Of a DNA stretch of 64,000 bases, positions 10,343-20,265 are shown piece by piece. Origin of the DNA: Helicoverpa zea. Its lineage: Eukaryota > Arthropoda > Insecta > Lepidoptera > Noctuidae. The stretch spans positions 6,944,001-7,008,000 of the forward strand of contig NC_061454.1 of assembly GCF_022581195.2 (NCBI RefSeq). The letters run 5' to 3'. Under the pieces are notes generated by a model. It was not told where the DNA came from. It saw nothing but the letters and a program-made list of their open reading frames with translations, and searched no databases. Numbering within the stretch: position 1 is the stretch's first letter; each line of letters starts with the position of its first letter. The translations under genes and the position numbers were made by a program.

Positions 10343-13300
10343 TTAAATACGTATGTTATTCAGAGAGATAAAAGCTACTAAATACATATATATATTGGGA
10401 TCATTAGTTGCTAGCAAGACAGGGATAGAGGTAGGAAAAGGAATCTTATAGGATAAAAGACTTGATAGAAAAGGTTCGTGATCGAGAAGAGGACAGGAAA
10501 AAAACATGTGGTTTAAATCGCCAATCTCACCACATTCGCAAAGGGCACTATCAACGATCTGCAGTCGGGCGAGGTGAAGCTTGGAACAATTATGACCTAT
10601 TCTCATACGAATTAGGCAACTGGTAGCAGCTTTATTAAAATTTAGTTTAGCGAACCACGGTTTTTTTGGAATGCATGATTGGATACGAGCGTAATGGCTA
10701 CCTTTATTGATACTGCTATTTGCCCATGACTTACTCCAGTCATCCCAAAGAAAATTCTTTGGTAGACTAGCCAAGTCATGAGCAAAATTTATATATGGAA
10801 ATAAATCACCACATTCTACCGCTTCGCCAGCCAGATGATCAGCTTTCACATTTCCTGTGATGTTGCAATGACCCGGAATCCACACGAAGGAAACTTGAAA
10901 ACCTAATTTAATACATTGATATAACAGGCTTCTAATGATTAAAATGATCGGCAATACTGGTTTAGATTTAAAAGGATATTTTTTAATTGCTTGCAATGCA
11001 CTTAATGCGTCAGTAAATATTACTGTCCTACCCAATTTCATTAAGCGGACGTACTCTAAGGCCTTGAGGAGACCAAAGCATTCTCCAGTAAACACTGAAG
11101 ACTCAGGAGGAAGCTTAACTTTTTGTACTATATTATATTGGGAGTGAAAAACGCCAACTCCGACATTACCAAAAGAAGAGTGTTTAGATGCGTCCGTGTA
11201 AATATGATGCCAATTGTCCCAGTGTATGCTCTTTGAAAAGTTGAATAACTCTTTTATACAATTATCATTTTTATTAATGCCTAAATTTAAAATAACATTC
11301 GGAGTAAACACTAATGATTCGTAAGAATTGCAAAAAAGAGGAAATGTTATTGATTTATAAGTTGGAGCTTGCAAAGCAAGGTACTTTTTATAGCTAACAA
11401 CAAGACAGGGAGGTGATTTGTGAGACCAATAGTGAGAAGAGTTGGTTTCCTCTAAAAGAGACTCAAGTTTTGCGCGTAAAGGGTGATTGGAAAATTGTAA
11501 GGCACGGAACAAAAACTTGTCAGAAAGATATTGACGTCGAAGGGATAGAGGAGGATCAACCGTTTCGACCTGTAAGGCATTAATTGGGCTTGACTTCATA
11601 GCTCCGGTTACAATTCGTAAAGCCTTTGACTGAATAGCGTCCAATCTTTTAAAAGCAGCTAAATTACCAGGTTCTAGTAAGAATGTACCATAGTCTAATA
11701 CACTTCTAACTATTGCATTATAAATTAATTTTAGTGAGAATGGATGGGCCCCCCACCACACTCCAGACAAACATCTTAATATATTTATTCTTTGTTCACA
11801 CCTCGCTGCTATATATTCGCAGTGTGGAACTCCAGAAAGTTTGCTATCTAATATCAGACCTAAAAACTTAACTGATGATTTAACAGGAATAGGAACATTA
11901 TCATAATATACATACACAGGAGGAGGAAGACGCATCCTAGAAAAAAGTACAACAGTACTTTTTGCGGTAGACAGCTCAAGACCATTGTTATCCATCCATT
12001 TCTTTAAAAGAGTGAGACCCGATGACAATGAATCACAGGCCGTTGTAACAGAGTTATTTGGGCAATACAACAGAAGATCATCAGCATATTGGAGCACTTT
12101 CACTTCATTATTTAGAGAAGATTCAAGATCGTAAGTATAAATGTCATAAAGTAAAGGACTAAGAACTGAACCTTGAGGGAGACCTCTCCACACGACTCTA
12201 GATTCACAAGAATCCTCGTGAGTAAGTTTTATATACCTCTCAGATAATATATTTATAATGAAATTTACAAGCATTATAGGCACATTTAACTGCAGAAGTT
12301 TATATTTTAACATAGAAATTACAACGTTATCGTAAGCCGAAGTGATATCCAGAAAAGCTGAAACTATGGAGTGATTGGAAGAAAATGCTAATCTAATGTC
12401 AGTGATAAAGATACTTAGACTGTCTAGGGTACTTTTACCACGCCTAAAACCAAATTGACTTTCGCTTAATATTTTCTTACTTTCTATAAACCATTCTAAT
12501 CTATTTTTGGCTAAATGTTCCGAGACCTTTAACATTACAGATGACAAAGCTATTGGTCGATAAGATGAGCAGTCAGAAGGACTTTTGTTGGGTTTCAAAA
12601 TTGGAAGGATATCTTGCGATTTCCAAGAAATGGGAACCTTACCAGAAATCACAATTTGATTAATTAATTTAAGGTAATATAAAAGAGATAAATCGCTCAT
12701 ATTAGCCAGAAAAGAGTAGGGTATACCATCTGCACCCGGTGCAGAGTCTTTGATTTGGTACAAAACACCTTTTAGCTCTTCTAAAGTAAATGGATTATCG
12801 AGTACGCAGGGAGGATCTGATAATGTGAAAGGGATATGATACGCAGATGTATTATCTGAGACGTATGGGGGAGCCAATTTATCTAAAAAACTATTTCTTA
12901 ATTGAGGTGGAAGACATGCAGTAACCGGTTCAGAAAAAGCTGATCTGAATCTTCTTATGTTGCGCCAAACAACAGAAGGTTTAACATTTGGTGATATGGA
13001 AAGACAAAATGATCTCCAGCCCTCAAACTTCTTTTTTTTTAATAACTTTTTGGTGTCTGAAATTACTTCACATAAAATGTCAAAATTTTCTTCGGTAGAA
13101 TTTTCAAAGTAGAACAGTTCACACTGCTTTCTTTTGTGTATAGCATCTGTGCAATCCCTATCCCACCATGGTGGCATTGGGATTTTGTTTTGTGGATTTT
13201 TATGAGGGAAAAGATTATCAGCAGTTTTTATCATGGCATCTGATAAAGCATCAGCACAAGCCTGTTCATTCCCACTTTGAATTTCAGGAAGGCTAGAAAC

Positions 13301-14071
13301 GATTTTATCCAAATGTTCCCTATACGTATGCCAGTTTATATCGGTTAGTTTATACTTCAACCGCGGAGGGCGACTGGAATAAGATTTTTGGCTGGATGGA
13401 AATTTTAAAACTATGGGAAAATGATCACTACCATAAGTAGAAGGCATAACTTCCCAACTCAAATGCGAGGCTAGTTTATTAGTGCATAGTGACAGATCAG
13501 GTGCACTGGCACCTTCATTTGGAGATGTGCGTCGAGTAGGCGACCCAGTGTTTAAAATACAAAGATTAATATTATCTAACATATCTAATAAAGTACTACC
13601 ATAACTATTTGTTGTAGCACTACCCCATACTTCATGTTGACAATTAAAATCCCCTAAAACTATAAATGGTTTGGGTAGAAGAGATAAAATATTTACAAGT
13701 TCGTTAAAGATTGAAGAAGAAGGACGAGGAATATATACAGAAACGAAACATATACTATCTACAACAGCTGCAATTATGGAGAATGAATTATTATGAGATG
13801 GGAGTGAGAAAAGTGAAAATGAATGATGATGTCTGATGAGTAAGGCTACACCGCCATACCCATCAGAACGGTCTTCCCTAAGACAGGCGTACCCAGGGAT
13901 CTTAAACACAGACCCTGGTTTAAGCCATGTCTCTTGTAGGGCAATAACTATAGGTTTTAAATTATTGACAAGATGTATTATATCAGATTTTTTATTAATT
14001 GCGCTTCGACAATTCCATTGTATTGCCTTGGCTTTGTGTTCCATTATGAATATTCTTTTCAGAAACTGCAT
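10343..14071 (-). CDS. LINE ORF2: endonuclease, reverse transcriptase, RNase H (1,242 aa)
   Basis: One uninterrupted frame. Residues about 13-225 form an APE-like endonuclease (IQWNCRS, LQETWL, VLGDFNCQ, SDHFP). A reverse transcriptase occupies about 430-760, with FLDITSAYD, LPQGSVLSPLLY and YADD near residues 662-665. RNase H lies at about 955-1090 (YTDAS, FTDALSALQAI, WIPGHCNITGN). A C-terminal zinc motif, CECGEIGDLNHMFFSC, follows. The protein would nick target DNA and reverse-transcribe the element RNA. The start at 14071 lies inside ORF1; a second Met ten codons in (MEHKAKAIQW) is as plausible and is the one seen in the other copy at 49600. All catalytic motifs are intact. Confidence 0.93.
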   Translation of the reverse strand: MQFLKRIFIMEHKAKAIQWNCRSAINKKSDIIHLVNNLKPIVIALQETWLKPGSVFKIPGYACLREDRSDGYGGVALLIRHHHSFSLFSLPSHNNSFSIIAAVVDSICFVSVYIPRPSSSIFNELVNILSLLPKPFIVLGDFNCQHEVWGSATTNSYGSTLLDMLDNINLCILNTGSPTRRTSPNEGASAPDLSLCTNKLASHLSWEVMPSTYGSDHFPIVLKFPSSQKSYSSRPPRLKYKLTDINWHTYREHLDKIVSSLPEIQSGNEQACADALSDAMIKTADNLFPHKNPQNKIPMPPWWDRDCTDAIHKRKQCELFYFENSTEENFDILCEVISDTKKLLKKKKFEGWRSFCLSISPNVKPSVVWRNIRRFRSAFSEPVTACLPPQLRNSFLDKLAPPYVSDNTSAYHIPFTLSDPPCVLDNPFTLEELKGVLYQIKDSAPGADGIPYSFLANMSDLSLLYYLKLINQIVISGKVPISWKSQDILPILKPNKSPSDCSSYRPIALSSVMLKVSEHLAKNRLEWFIESKKILSESQFGFRRGKSTLDSLSIFITDIRLAFSSNHSIVSAFLDITSAYDNVVISMLKYKLLQLNVPIMLVNFIINILSERYIKLTHEDSCESRVVWRGLPQGSVLSPLLYDIYTYDLESSLNNEVKVLQYADDLLLYCPNNSVTTACDSLSSGLTLLKKWMDNNGLELSTAKSTVVLFSRMRLPPPVYVYYDNVPIPVKSSVKFLGLILDSKLSGVPHCEYIAARCEQRINILRCLSGVWWGAHPFSLKLIYNAIVRSVLDYGTFLLEPGNLAAFKRLDAIQSKALRIVTGAMKSSPINALQVETVDPPLSLRRQYLSDKFLFRALQFSNHPLRAKLESLLEETNSSHYWSHKSPPCLVVSYKKYLALQAPTYKSITFPLFCNSYESLVFTPNVILNLGINKNDNCIKELFNFSKSIHWDNWHHIYTDASKHSSFGNVGVGVFHSQYNIVQKVKLPPESSVFTGECFGLLKALEYVRLMKLGRTVIFTDALSALQAIKKYPFKSKPVLPIILIIRSLLYQCIKLGFQVSFVWIPGHCNITGNVKADHLAGEAVECGDLFPYINFAHDLASLPKNFLWDDWSKSWANSSINKGSHYARIQSCIPKKPWFAKLNFNKAATSCLIRMRIGHNCSKLHLARLQIVDSALCECGEIGDLNHMFFSCPLLDHEPFLSSLLSYKIPFPTSIPVLLATNDPNIYMYLVAFISLNNIRI

Positions 14072-15482
14072 TAATTACAGTGGCAGCGATGGTCGGTGAG
14101 AGGTGTTGAGTCTGGGTTAAAGATTTAATTAGTGCTATGATTAACTCATTTACTGAGGCTGATGATAGATCATCTCTAGGGATGAGAGCACAACCATCTT
14201 TTGGTTGAGGCAGACCCCTAGCGAGTTCTTGATGGAATTGCTGATCATAACCTTTTGAAAACTGAGGGGGGGAACGAGGCTTAATAAATACAGTTTTTTT
14301 ATAAGATGTTTTATTTTTTGTTGGAGAGTAATCCTGAGGAACAGAAGCATTTATATTGCTTGAAACTGTGGGAGAGGAAAGCAAAGCATCAGCATAAGAA
14401 ATTTTGGAAATTGTGGGGTGAAGTTTTGAGGCTTCAGCATATGATATGCAGGATTTGGCCATAGATTCTTTTATGTTTTTCTGCCTCTCATATTCTAAAC
14501 ATTTCCTGCTAGTGGCCTCATGGAAACCTTTGCAGAGACAGCAATTCAAATTATCCTCAGAGATGGTGCACCCATCCCCAGAGTGACCTTGACCACATTT
14601 GTAGCATCTAGGGGTAGATCTACACTGACTTTTAACGTGCCCATATCTACAACAATTATAGCACTGAATAGTAGGGTAAATGTAAAGGTCAACAGCTAAA
14701 GAAGTGTAGCACATATAGACCCGCTTTGGTAAAACTTGGCCATCAAAAGTTAATATAACAGTTTCAGTGTTTTTGAACTCGGATTTGCCATCTACAACAG
14801 TCTTTCGTTTAATCCTCCTCAATTTTAAAATTTTTCCACAACCAATTGGGACTGAAATATTTTCGAGGACATCATCATCGGACCACTCCATGGGAACGCC
14901 TCTAACGACGCCCATGCGGGTCACCGAGAAAGTTGGAATGAAAGCTTTGAAATGTTCTTTTTCTAATAAGCTATTGGTAATAAAAGAGTTGGCGTCTAAG
15001 TATGTAGTAAAGGAAACAACCAGACGATTGCGACCAATTTTTTTTAAACTTCCGTTTACTATACCTTTAAAAGAATTCCTCCTTAAAAACCTGCCAAATG
15101 AAATTGGGTTTAAGTAGCTATTATCGTTGGGAGCAGTTTGCTCTCTCTGTATATGTACAAGAAATGGTGCCGCATCGGAAGAATTGTATACCAATCTGGC
15201 TACCGAAACCGGTTTTTGTGGAGATTCATTTGGTTTATTAACATGAGAACTAACAACAGACGCGCTATTTAAAGGATCAGTTTCCATGTCCGCCACGCCA
15301 CAACTGCAGTCGGACTGAGTTTTCGCGCCATTTTTGCGCCTCTTTTTATTGCATTGTTTGCAAAGGCTGCGTGAGGATACCCTCTTCCTCTTTGTATTAG
15401 TAGTACTGACGGCGGAGCCATCAGTGTCTACTCCGGTGTCGTTGTTCGAAACTGTTACATAATGCCCAACTTCGGGCGGCAA
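13995..15482 (-). CDS. LINE ORF1: zinc-knuckle RNA-binding protein, start codon lost
   Basis: About 495 residues with a basic N-terminal stretch (NTKRKRVSSRS) and three Cys/His knuckles in the middle: CYNCCRYGHVKSQC (C-x2-C-x4-H-x4-C), CYKCGQGHSGDGC, and CCLCKGFHEATSRKC. Proteins of this kind coat element RNA. The frame is open from before the listed start, but the listed first codon is TTG. The related copy at 45982 has an ATG six bases before the shared ccggatga; here a 15-nt deletion has removed that ATG, and an in-frame stop lies just upstream. Translation of ORF1 from this copy is therefore doubtful although the rest of the frame is intact. Confidence 0.85.
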   Translation of the reverse strand: MPPEVGHYVTVSNNDTGVDTDGSAVSTTNTKRKRVSSRSLCKQCNKKRRKNGAKTQSDCSCGVADMETDPLNSASVVSSHVNKPNESPQKPVSVARLVYNSSDAAPFLVHIQREQTAPNDNSYLNPISFGRFLRRNSFKGIVNGSLKKIGRNRLVVSFTTYLDANSFITNSLLEKEHFKAFIPTFSVTRMGVVRGVPMEWSDDDVLENISVPIGCGKILKLRRIKRKTVVDGKSEFKNTETVILTFDGQVLPKRVYMCYTSLAVDLYIYPTIQCYNCCRYGHVKSQCRSTPRCYKCGQGHSGDGCTISEDNLNCCLCKGFHEATSRKCLEYERQKNIKESMAKSCISYAEASKLHPTISKISYADALLSSPTVSSNINASVPQDYSPTKNKTSYKKTVFIKPRSPPQFSKGYDQQFHQELARGLPQPKDGCALIPRDDLSSASVNELIIALIKSLTQTQHLSPTIAATVINAVSEKNIHNGTQSQGNTMELSKRN

Positions 15483-15769
15483 TGTTCCTCCGGGGTCATC
15501 CGGAAAAAACTAAATAAAAAACTTACCAAACAGAATTAACACTAACACTATAACTAAACTACAAAATATTACGATAGAATATATACAAAAACTTAATCTA
15601 ATCCAATATAAAAATTATTTTTCAACTTGAGCAAAAGAAAACACGTCCGCCAAAGTTCAGGTTTCCCGCGCTTTTTTCTATATGCTCATTACGCGCCAAG
15701 AATGTTCAGGGTTACCGCTAGAAAATAAAAAAAAGCAAAATAAAAATTTATAGGTATTAAATTGGTTGC

Positions 15770-16981
15770 CATAGACATAATATTATAGTAAACAGGACTG
15801 CGCATATAAACCCAAAAAACGAGCCGAGTGAAACAGTTAGTACGGAGGCTGTCTGTCCCTTTCTAATAGGGTGATTATGAGATTAAGCTATGTGAGACAA
15901 ATCCGAATTTGCTAAGATTATTAAACACAGATTAGTATTGAAGTTCTAACTTACGCAGTTTGTGACCTTAAGATACTAATAAAGGCTTTTAATAATTAGC
16001 GGAAATTAGCAGTATAAAAGCAGGAAGATTCGAAGTGAAGACTGTTTTTTTTTGTATTTCTACTTCATATATAGACTGCTGAGCCATTTATGTCGCCTAT
16101 GCATGCCTATGCCTATGCATAATACACAGAGGCAAATCCGAGCCGAGAGGGATAATTAGAACGGAGGCCGTTTGTCTCTTTCTAACACCTTGCCAGCATA
16201 AAAAAATGTTGTGATCAACAGTTTTTTTTGCCCAAAAAAACAATTGAATCACTTATATTTTCATCTTATTTGAACAATTTTAAGTCAACAAATTAATAAC
16301 AATCGCATTAATTTATTCGTATTTAATCTTAAAACATAAACAACATAAATTTTTATTTTGCTTTTTTTTATTTTCTATCGGTAACCCTGAACATTCTTGG
16401 CGCATAATCAGCATTTAAAATTTTGTTTATATTTTTTTGTATTAAATCAATTTAAACTATTAAAATGGTGAAAAAGTGTTGCTTTTATACTTGTGAAAGT
16501 GAATCCTATGTTGGTTGCAATATATCGTTCCACCGGTAAGCTAATAATAACATTTTCGTAAATCAAACAACTAGGGTGCCCATGAATTCTTGTAATGAGT
16601 CAAAATATGGGTGATGGATTTTAAAAATGTTGTACTATTGTTATAGCTTCCCAAATGTAGAAAGTCGATATAAATGGCTCAGCAGTCTATTTGTGAAGCA
16701 AAAATACAAAAAAATCAGTGTGCACTTCGTATCTTCCTGTTTTTATTACTGCTAATTCCCGCTAAATTATTAAAAGCCTATATTAAGGTCACAAACTGCG
16801 TAAGTTAAAACTTCAATACCAATCTGTGTTTAATAATCTTAGCACACTCGGGTTGGTCTCACATAGCTTAATCTCATAGTCACCCTATTAGAAAGAGACA
16901 GACGGCCTCCGTACTAACTGTTTCACTCGGCTCGTTTTTTGGTTAAAAATACGCAGTCCTGTTTACTATATTATGTCTATG
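15770..16981. mobile_element. P-superfamily-like element, copy R2 (head-to-head composite)
   Basis: The left end, catagacataatatt at 15770, and the right end, aatatattatgtctatg ending at 16981, are inverted copies of the family terminus. The first 320 bp match the left part of 18964-19933 in the same orientation. From about 16115 onwards the sequence matches the same element in reverse, so two copies are fused head-to-head around a gcctatgcatgcctatgcc junction near 16097. Arms of about 300 bp make the whole a large foldback. No matching 8-bp flanks were found, as expected for a rearranged insert. Confidence 0.75.
16465..16535 (+). pseudogene. THAP first exon in P-like copy R2
   Basis: 71 nt from ATG to the donor gtaagc, encoding the same MVKKCC...SFHR start of a THAP finger as in copies R1 and R3. 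No downstream THAP exon follows inside the element. Confidence 0.7.
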
Positions 16982-17346
16982 TAAACTGCCTCGTTGGTCT
17001 AGCTGTCGCAAGTGCGGCTGCTAAGCACGAGGTCTCGGGTTCGATTCCCGAGTCGGGCCGAAATCGCCTTGTGGGTTTTAGAAGACTTTCACAAAAGCAG
17101 CCCGGAGCCTGGAAGCTGGTGATTGATACACCCGTGCATCGGAGAGCACGTAAATGTCGGTCCTGCGCCTGATCTCTCTCCGGTCGTGTCGGATTACCGT
17201 CCCATCGGGCTATGAGAGTTAAGGAATAGTGAGTGCACCTGTGTCTGCGCAAATGCTCGTGCACTATAATATGTCCTGCGTAGTTGGCTAATCTCCTTAC
17301 ATGAGAACAGCCGCCGTAGCCGATAATCGGCTAGGAGGACATCATC
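16982..17346 (+). mobile_element. tRNA-derived SINE with 12-bp TSD
   Basis: Begins taaactgcctcgttggtcta with an A-box-like TGGTCTAGCTG (16995-17005) and a B-box GGTTCGATTCC (17038-17048), the internal RNA polymerase III promoter of a tRNA-like head. A non-tRNA body follows, ending in gaggacatcatc. The 12 bp attatgtctatg flank it at 16970-16981 and 17347-17358. The duplicated bases are the terminal repeat of P-like copy R2, so the SINE landed exactly at that element's tip. It is not a tRNA gene: the tRNA-like part lacks a proper 3' half and runs into the SINE body. Confidence 0.9.
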
Positions 17347-17533
17347 ATTATGTCTATGGCCATATCTGGCCATATCCGCCATTTAATTAACTACATGTCA
17401 TGGTAGTTGTGCTGTCAAATAGGTGCTCTTCGTGACTTATTTTTGCTATTTTATAGAAAATCACTCGTGTTTACTTTTATGACTTTACTATTATTTCAAT
17501 AGTGAAATAATCAACGATTATTATACGAACGAA

Positions 17534-18629
17534 TATTATACGTGTTGTATCGTGAAGTGTGGTGCAAGTAAGCACAAAAATCAAGCTGGATTGTCTTTAC
17601 ACAGGTTAGTAACCAGTTTTTGCTAGATTCTACATAAACTAATTCACATTGGATAAAAAATATGTTACGGAAACATGAATTGATGGTGAAAGTACTTATA
17701 TTTAAGTTTATTTCTGTATAAAAAGCTATATTTAGAAATAAATGTTGTTTACAATAACATGTCATATTGGCATAGTGCTGTACAGTTGTCTTAACTGTAT
17801 CGATATAATATCCACTTTTATAATTCAGCTTTTACTAATTTTAACAACAGAAGTTACTGTTCCCAAGACACTGAGCCCTCAAAGTTGTGTATTACGTTGA
17901 ATAGAACATCTCTATTGTGTTATTTAGTTAAGTACTATCTTTTCATCGCGGTTTTACTCGCGTTCCTACAGATCTAATTCCCGTACCCGAACAGTAATAG
18001 CCTATGCCTACCGGGTAAAGTGTAGCTTCCCAACAGTGAAAGAATTTTTCAAATCGGTCAACTTGTTTCGGAGCCTATTCAATCCAAACAAATAATCAAA
18101 GTATAGATAAGTTCAAGTTTTGATGTTCTCTAATTAAAAAACATTTTTTACAGGTTTCCTATACGAAATGATTTAAGGACAAAATGGTTAGAAGCTATCG
18201 GTGAGGAAAATATTAATCCCAGACATAAATATTGGTATGTCTGTTCGATTCACTTTGAAGATAGTTGTTTTAATAGAACACTGGATGTGTTAAGATTACG
18301 TGACAACTCTGTTCCCACATTATTTTTTGTAAGTCTTAAGATAGTTTTTTTTTTGTTAGACAAATCCTATGTAATTACATTATTAGTACAGTATATCTCT
18401 CCGTTCAATCGTTATTAAAGGAATATCCTTTTTTTAGACACCCAAAGAAGGCCCCCAGGAGTCGTTGGTTTTACATGAAATTACTAACATCAGAAAGCAT
18501 AATGATACTGCCACATCAACTGATGTGTTCCCATTGCCATTATCCCATGAAAATATAAAACTGTTTAACTTAAAAGTTTTTTTACTGATTTTTTACCCAC
18601 CAGCTTGTACATATAATGGTATGCAGTAA
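17534..18629 (+). CDS. THAP-domain reading frame, three exons (N-terminus unresolved)
   Basis: Exons about 17534-17604, 18154-18328 and 18438-18629 join in frame with GT..AG borders. The first two encode a complete THAP C2CH finger: CCIVKC (C-x4-C), SLHR-FP, W (KWLEAIG), CSIHF (C-x2-H), and the closing NSVPTLFF. The third exon adds about 60 residues with no known domain and ends at TAA 18627. THAP fingers bind DNA and occur in host regulators and in P-element transposases. No ATG lies at the expected position just before CCIVKC and an in-frame stop lies further upstream, so either a further exon supplies the start or the gene is decayed. It lies between two P-like copies but its THAP sequence differs clearly from theirs. 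Confidence 0.65.
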
Positions 18630-18963
18630 AGTTATTGAGTACGATACGATTGAGTATTATTGTTATCAGTTAAGCTAATGTGATAGTTCTGTGACGAACG
18701 AATTAATTATACTCTGTTGTATTTCTGCACCCAGTAAGACTCGTACGTACTCGTAACTAGAATACGATATCGATACTTGTTGAATCCTGTAGCGGTACAA
18801 CCCTAGCAATGGCAGCCATTTTAGTTGCTACTGCAGATTGTAGGTATGCACGTTTTTTTCGTAGGTATTTCCAGTCCCTATATTATATTGTCTATGGTTA
18901 GTGCAGTCCTGTTGGCATGCTACGTCTATGAGTATTGTTTAAACATTTCGCTTGCTTGACACA

Positions 18964-19933
18964 CATAGACATAATATTAGTAAACAGGACTGCGCACCTT
19001 TAGCCAAAAAACGAGCCGAGTGAAACAGTTAGTACCGAGGCCGTCTGTCCCTTTCTAATAGGGTGACTATGAGATTAAGCTAGGTGAGACAAATACGAAT
19101 TTGCTAAGATTATTAAACACAGATTGGTATTGAAATTTTAACTTACGCAGTTTGTGACCTTAAAATACTAATATAGGCTTTTAATCATTAGCGGGAATTA
19201 GCAGTATAAAAGCAGGGAGATTCGAAGTGAAGACTATTTTTTTTTGTATTTTTGCTTAACATATAGACTGCTGAGCCGTTTATGTCGCCTTTCTTCATTT
19301 TTTGGGAAGCTATAACAATAGTACAACAGTTTTAATATCCATCACCCATATTTTGACTCATTACAAGAATTCATGGGCACCCTAGTTGTTTGATTTACGA
19401 AAATGTTATTATTAGCTAACCTGTGGAACGATATATTGCAACCACCATAGGATTCAGTTTTACAAGTATAAACGCAACACTTTTTCACCATTTTAATAGT
19501 TTAAATTGATTTAATACAAAAAATATAAATAAAATTTTAAATGCTGATTACGCGCCAAGAATGTTCAGGGTTACCGCTAGAAAATAAAAAAAAGCAAAAT
19601 AAAAATTTATGTTGTTTATGTTTTAAGAATAAATACGAATAAATTAATGCGATTGTTATTAATTTGTTGACTTACAATTGTTAAAATAAGATAAAAATAT
19701 AAGTGATTCAATTGTTTTTTTGGGAAGATAAAACTGTTGATCACAACATTTTTTTATGCTGGCAAGGTGTTAGAAAGAGACAAACGGCCTCCGTTCTAAC
19801 TATCCCTCTCGGCTCGGATTTGCCTCTGATTATTATGCAACCAATTTAGTACCTTGTTGCGTTAGAATAGAGTTCATTTTCGTAAATATATATTTTGAGC
19901 GTGCGCAATCTTGACTAGTATATTACATCTATG
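18964..19933 (-). mobile_element. P-superfamily-like non-autonomous element, copy R3, perfect 8-bp TSD
   Basis: The ends are catagacataatat (left) and atattacatctatg (right), inverted repeats. The 8 bp ttgacaca lie immediately before (18956-18963) and after (19934-19941). Inside, a second inverted block (cgagccgag...gttag.ac.gaggccg) lies near each end. On the minus strand it has an ATG-to-donor THAP first exon at 19421-19491 (MVKKCC...SFHR). An 8-bp duplication, CATAGA-type ends and a THAP exon together point to the P superfamily; the transposase catalytic part is missing. 970 bp. Confidence 0.85.
19421..19491 (-). pseudogene. THAP first exon in P-like copy R3
   Basis: 71 nt, ATG at 19489-19491, encoding M-V-K-K-C-C then a THAP-like C-x4-C and SFH; same length as in R1 and R2. 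The donor position reads gttagc rather than gtaagc. Confidence 0.65.
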
Positions 19934-19941
19934 TTGACACA

Positions 19942-20265
19942 TGACTCATGACAAGACGTCATGACAAATGTCTCATGTCATAGGGTTTCGGGTTATCGAA
20001 TGGGTTTCGGTTTCGCTACTTTTCAGGCTGTTTCATTCATGTCTCTATGGTTTCAGTTTTCTATAAATCTATAAAATGTCAAATGCTTCAGTCAGTTATC
20101 AAATTGAAATGAGGTTCTGTGTGTGTTCTGTCTTTGAGGTCTGAGGGCAGCGTACGGAAAACTGTAGTGTCAAGCATTTGTTCACTGTTTTATCATAATG
20201 TGAGAGTCTCTACTTTTTAAGCGTGTTGTGAATTAGTACTACGAGAATCACACGAGAACATAAAC
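19942..20265 (+). promoter_or_regulatory. Presumed promoter and 5' UTR of PS synthase
   Basis: Sequence between the P-like element and the PS synthase ATG. The last 170 bases lack repeats and read as 5' UTR. No TATA box or initiator can be assigned with confidence. Confidence 0.35.

Larger units (their letters stand above)
10180..15678 (-). mobile_element. Nearly full-length I-clade-like non-LTR retrotransposon (LINE)
   Basis: The element is on the minus strand. It has a short 5' leader (15483-15678), ORF1 and ORF2 overlapping by 77 nt, a 3' tail (10180-10342) and terminal poly(T) at about 10180-10206, the poly(A) tail as read on the plus strand. A 12-bp TSD, tatatgctcatt, lies at 10168-10179 and 15679-15690. 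Removing the insertion restores the host P-like element at the position where the copy at 18964-19933 reads aaatgctgattacgcgcc. An RNase H domain in ORF2 and a zinc-knuckle ORF1 fit the I group; the exact clade is an inference. Confidence 0.92.
10034..15751 (-). mobile_element. P-superfamily-like element, copy R1 (truncated, split by a LINE)
   Basis: Sequence matching the 18964-19933 element is present at 10034-10179 and resumes at 15691-15751; the LINE at 10180-15678 sits between them and has duplicated 12 bp of it. The left half contains the THAP first exon on the minus strand. The outer end on the low-coordinate side is missing: sequence before 10034 does not match the other copies. On the right it passes into aggtattaaattggttgc, which resembles the opposite end of the family, so this copy is also rearranged. 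Confidence 0.75.

Noticed and set aside
15770..16981. Single simple foldback transposon
   Set aside because: Comparison with 18964-19933 shows a head-to-head composite of two copies of one family rather than a distinct element.
16985..17060. tRNA gene
   Set aside because: A and B boxes are present, but the sequence continues into a SINE body with a 12-bp TSD; the tRNA-like 3' half does not fold properly.
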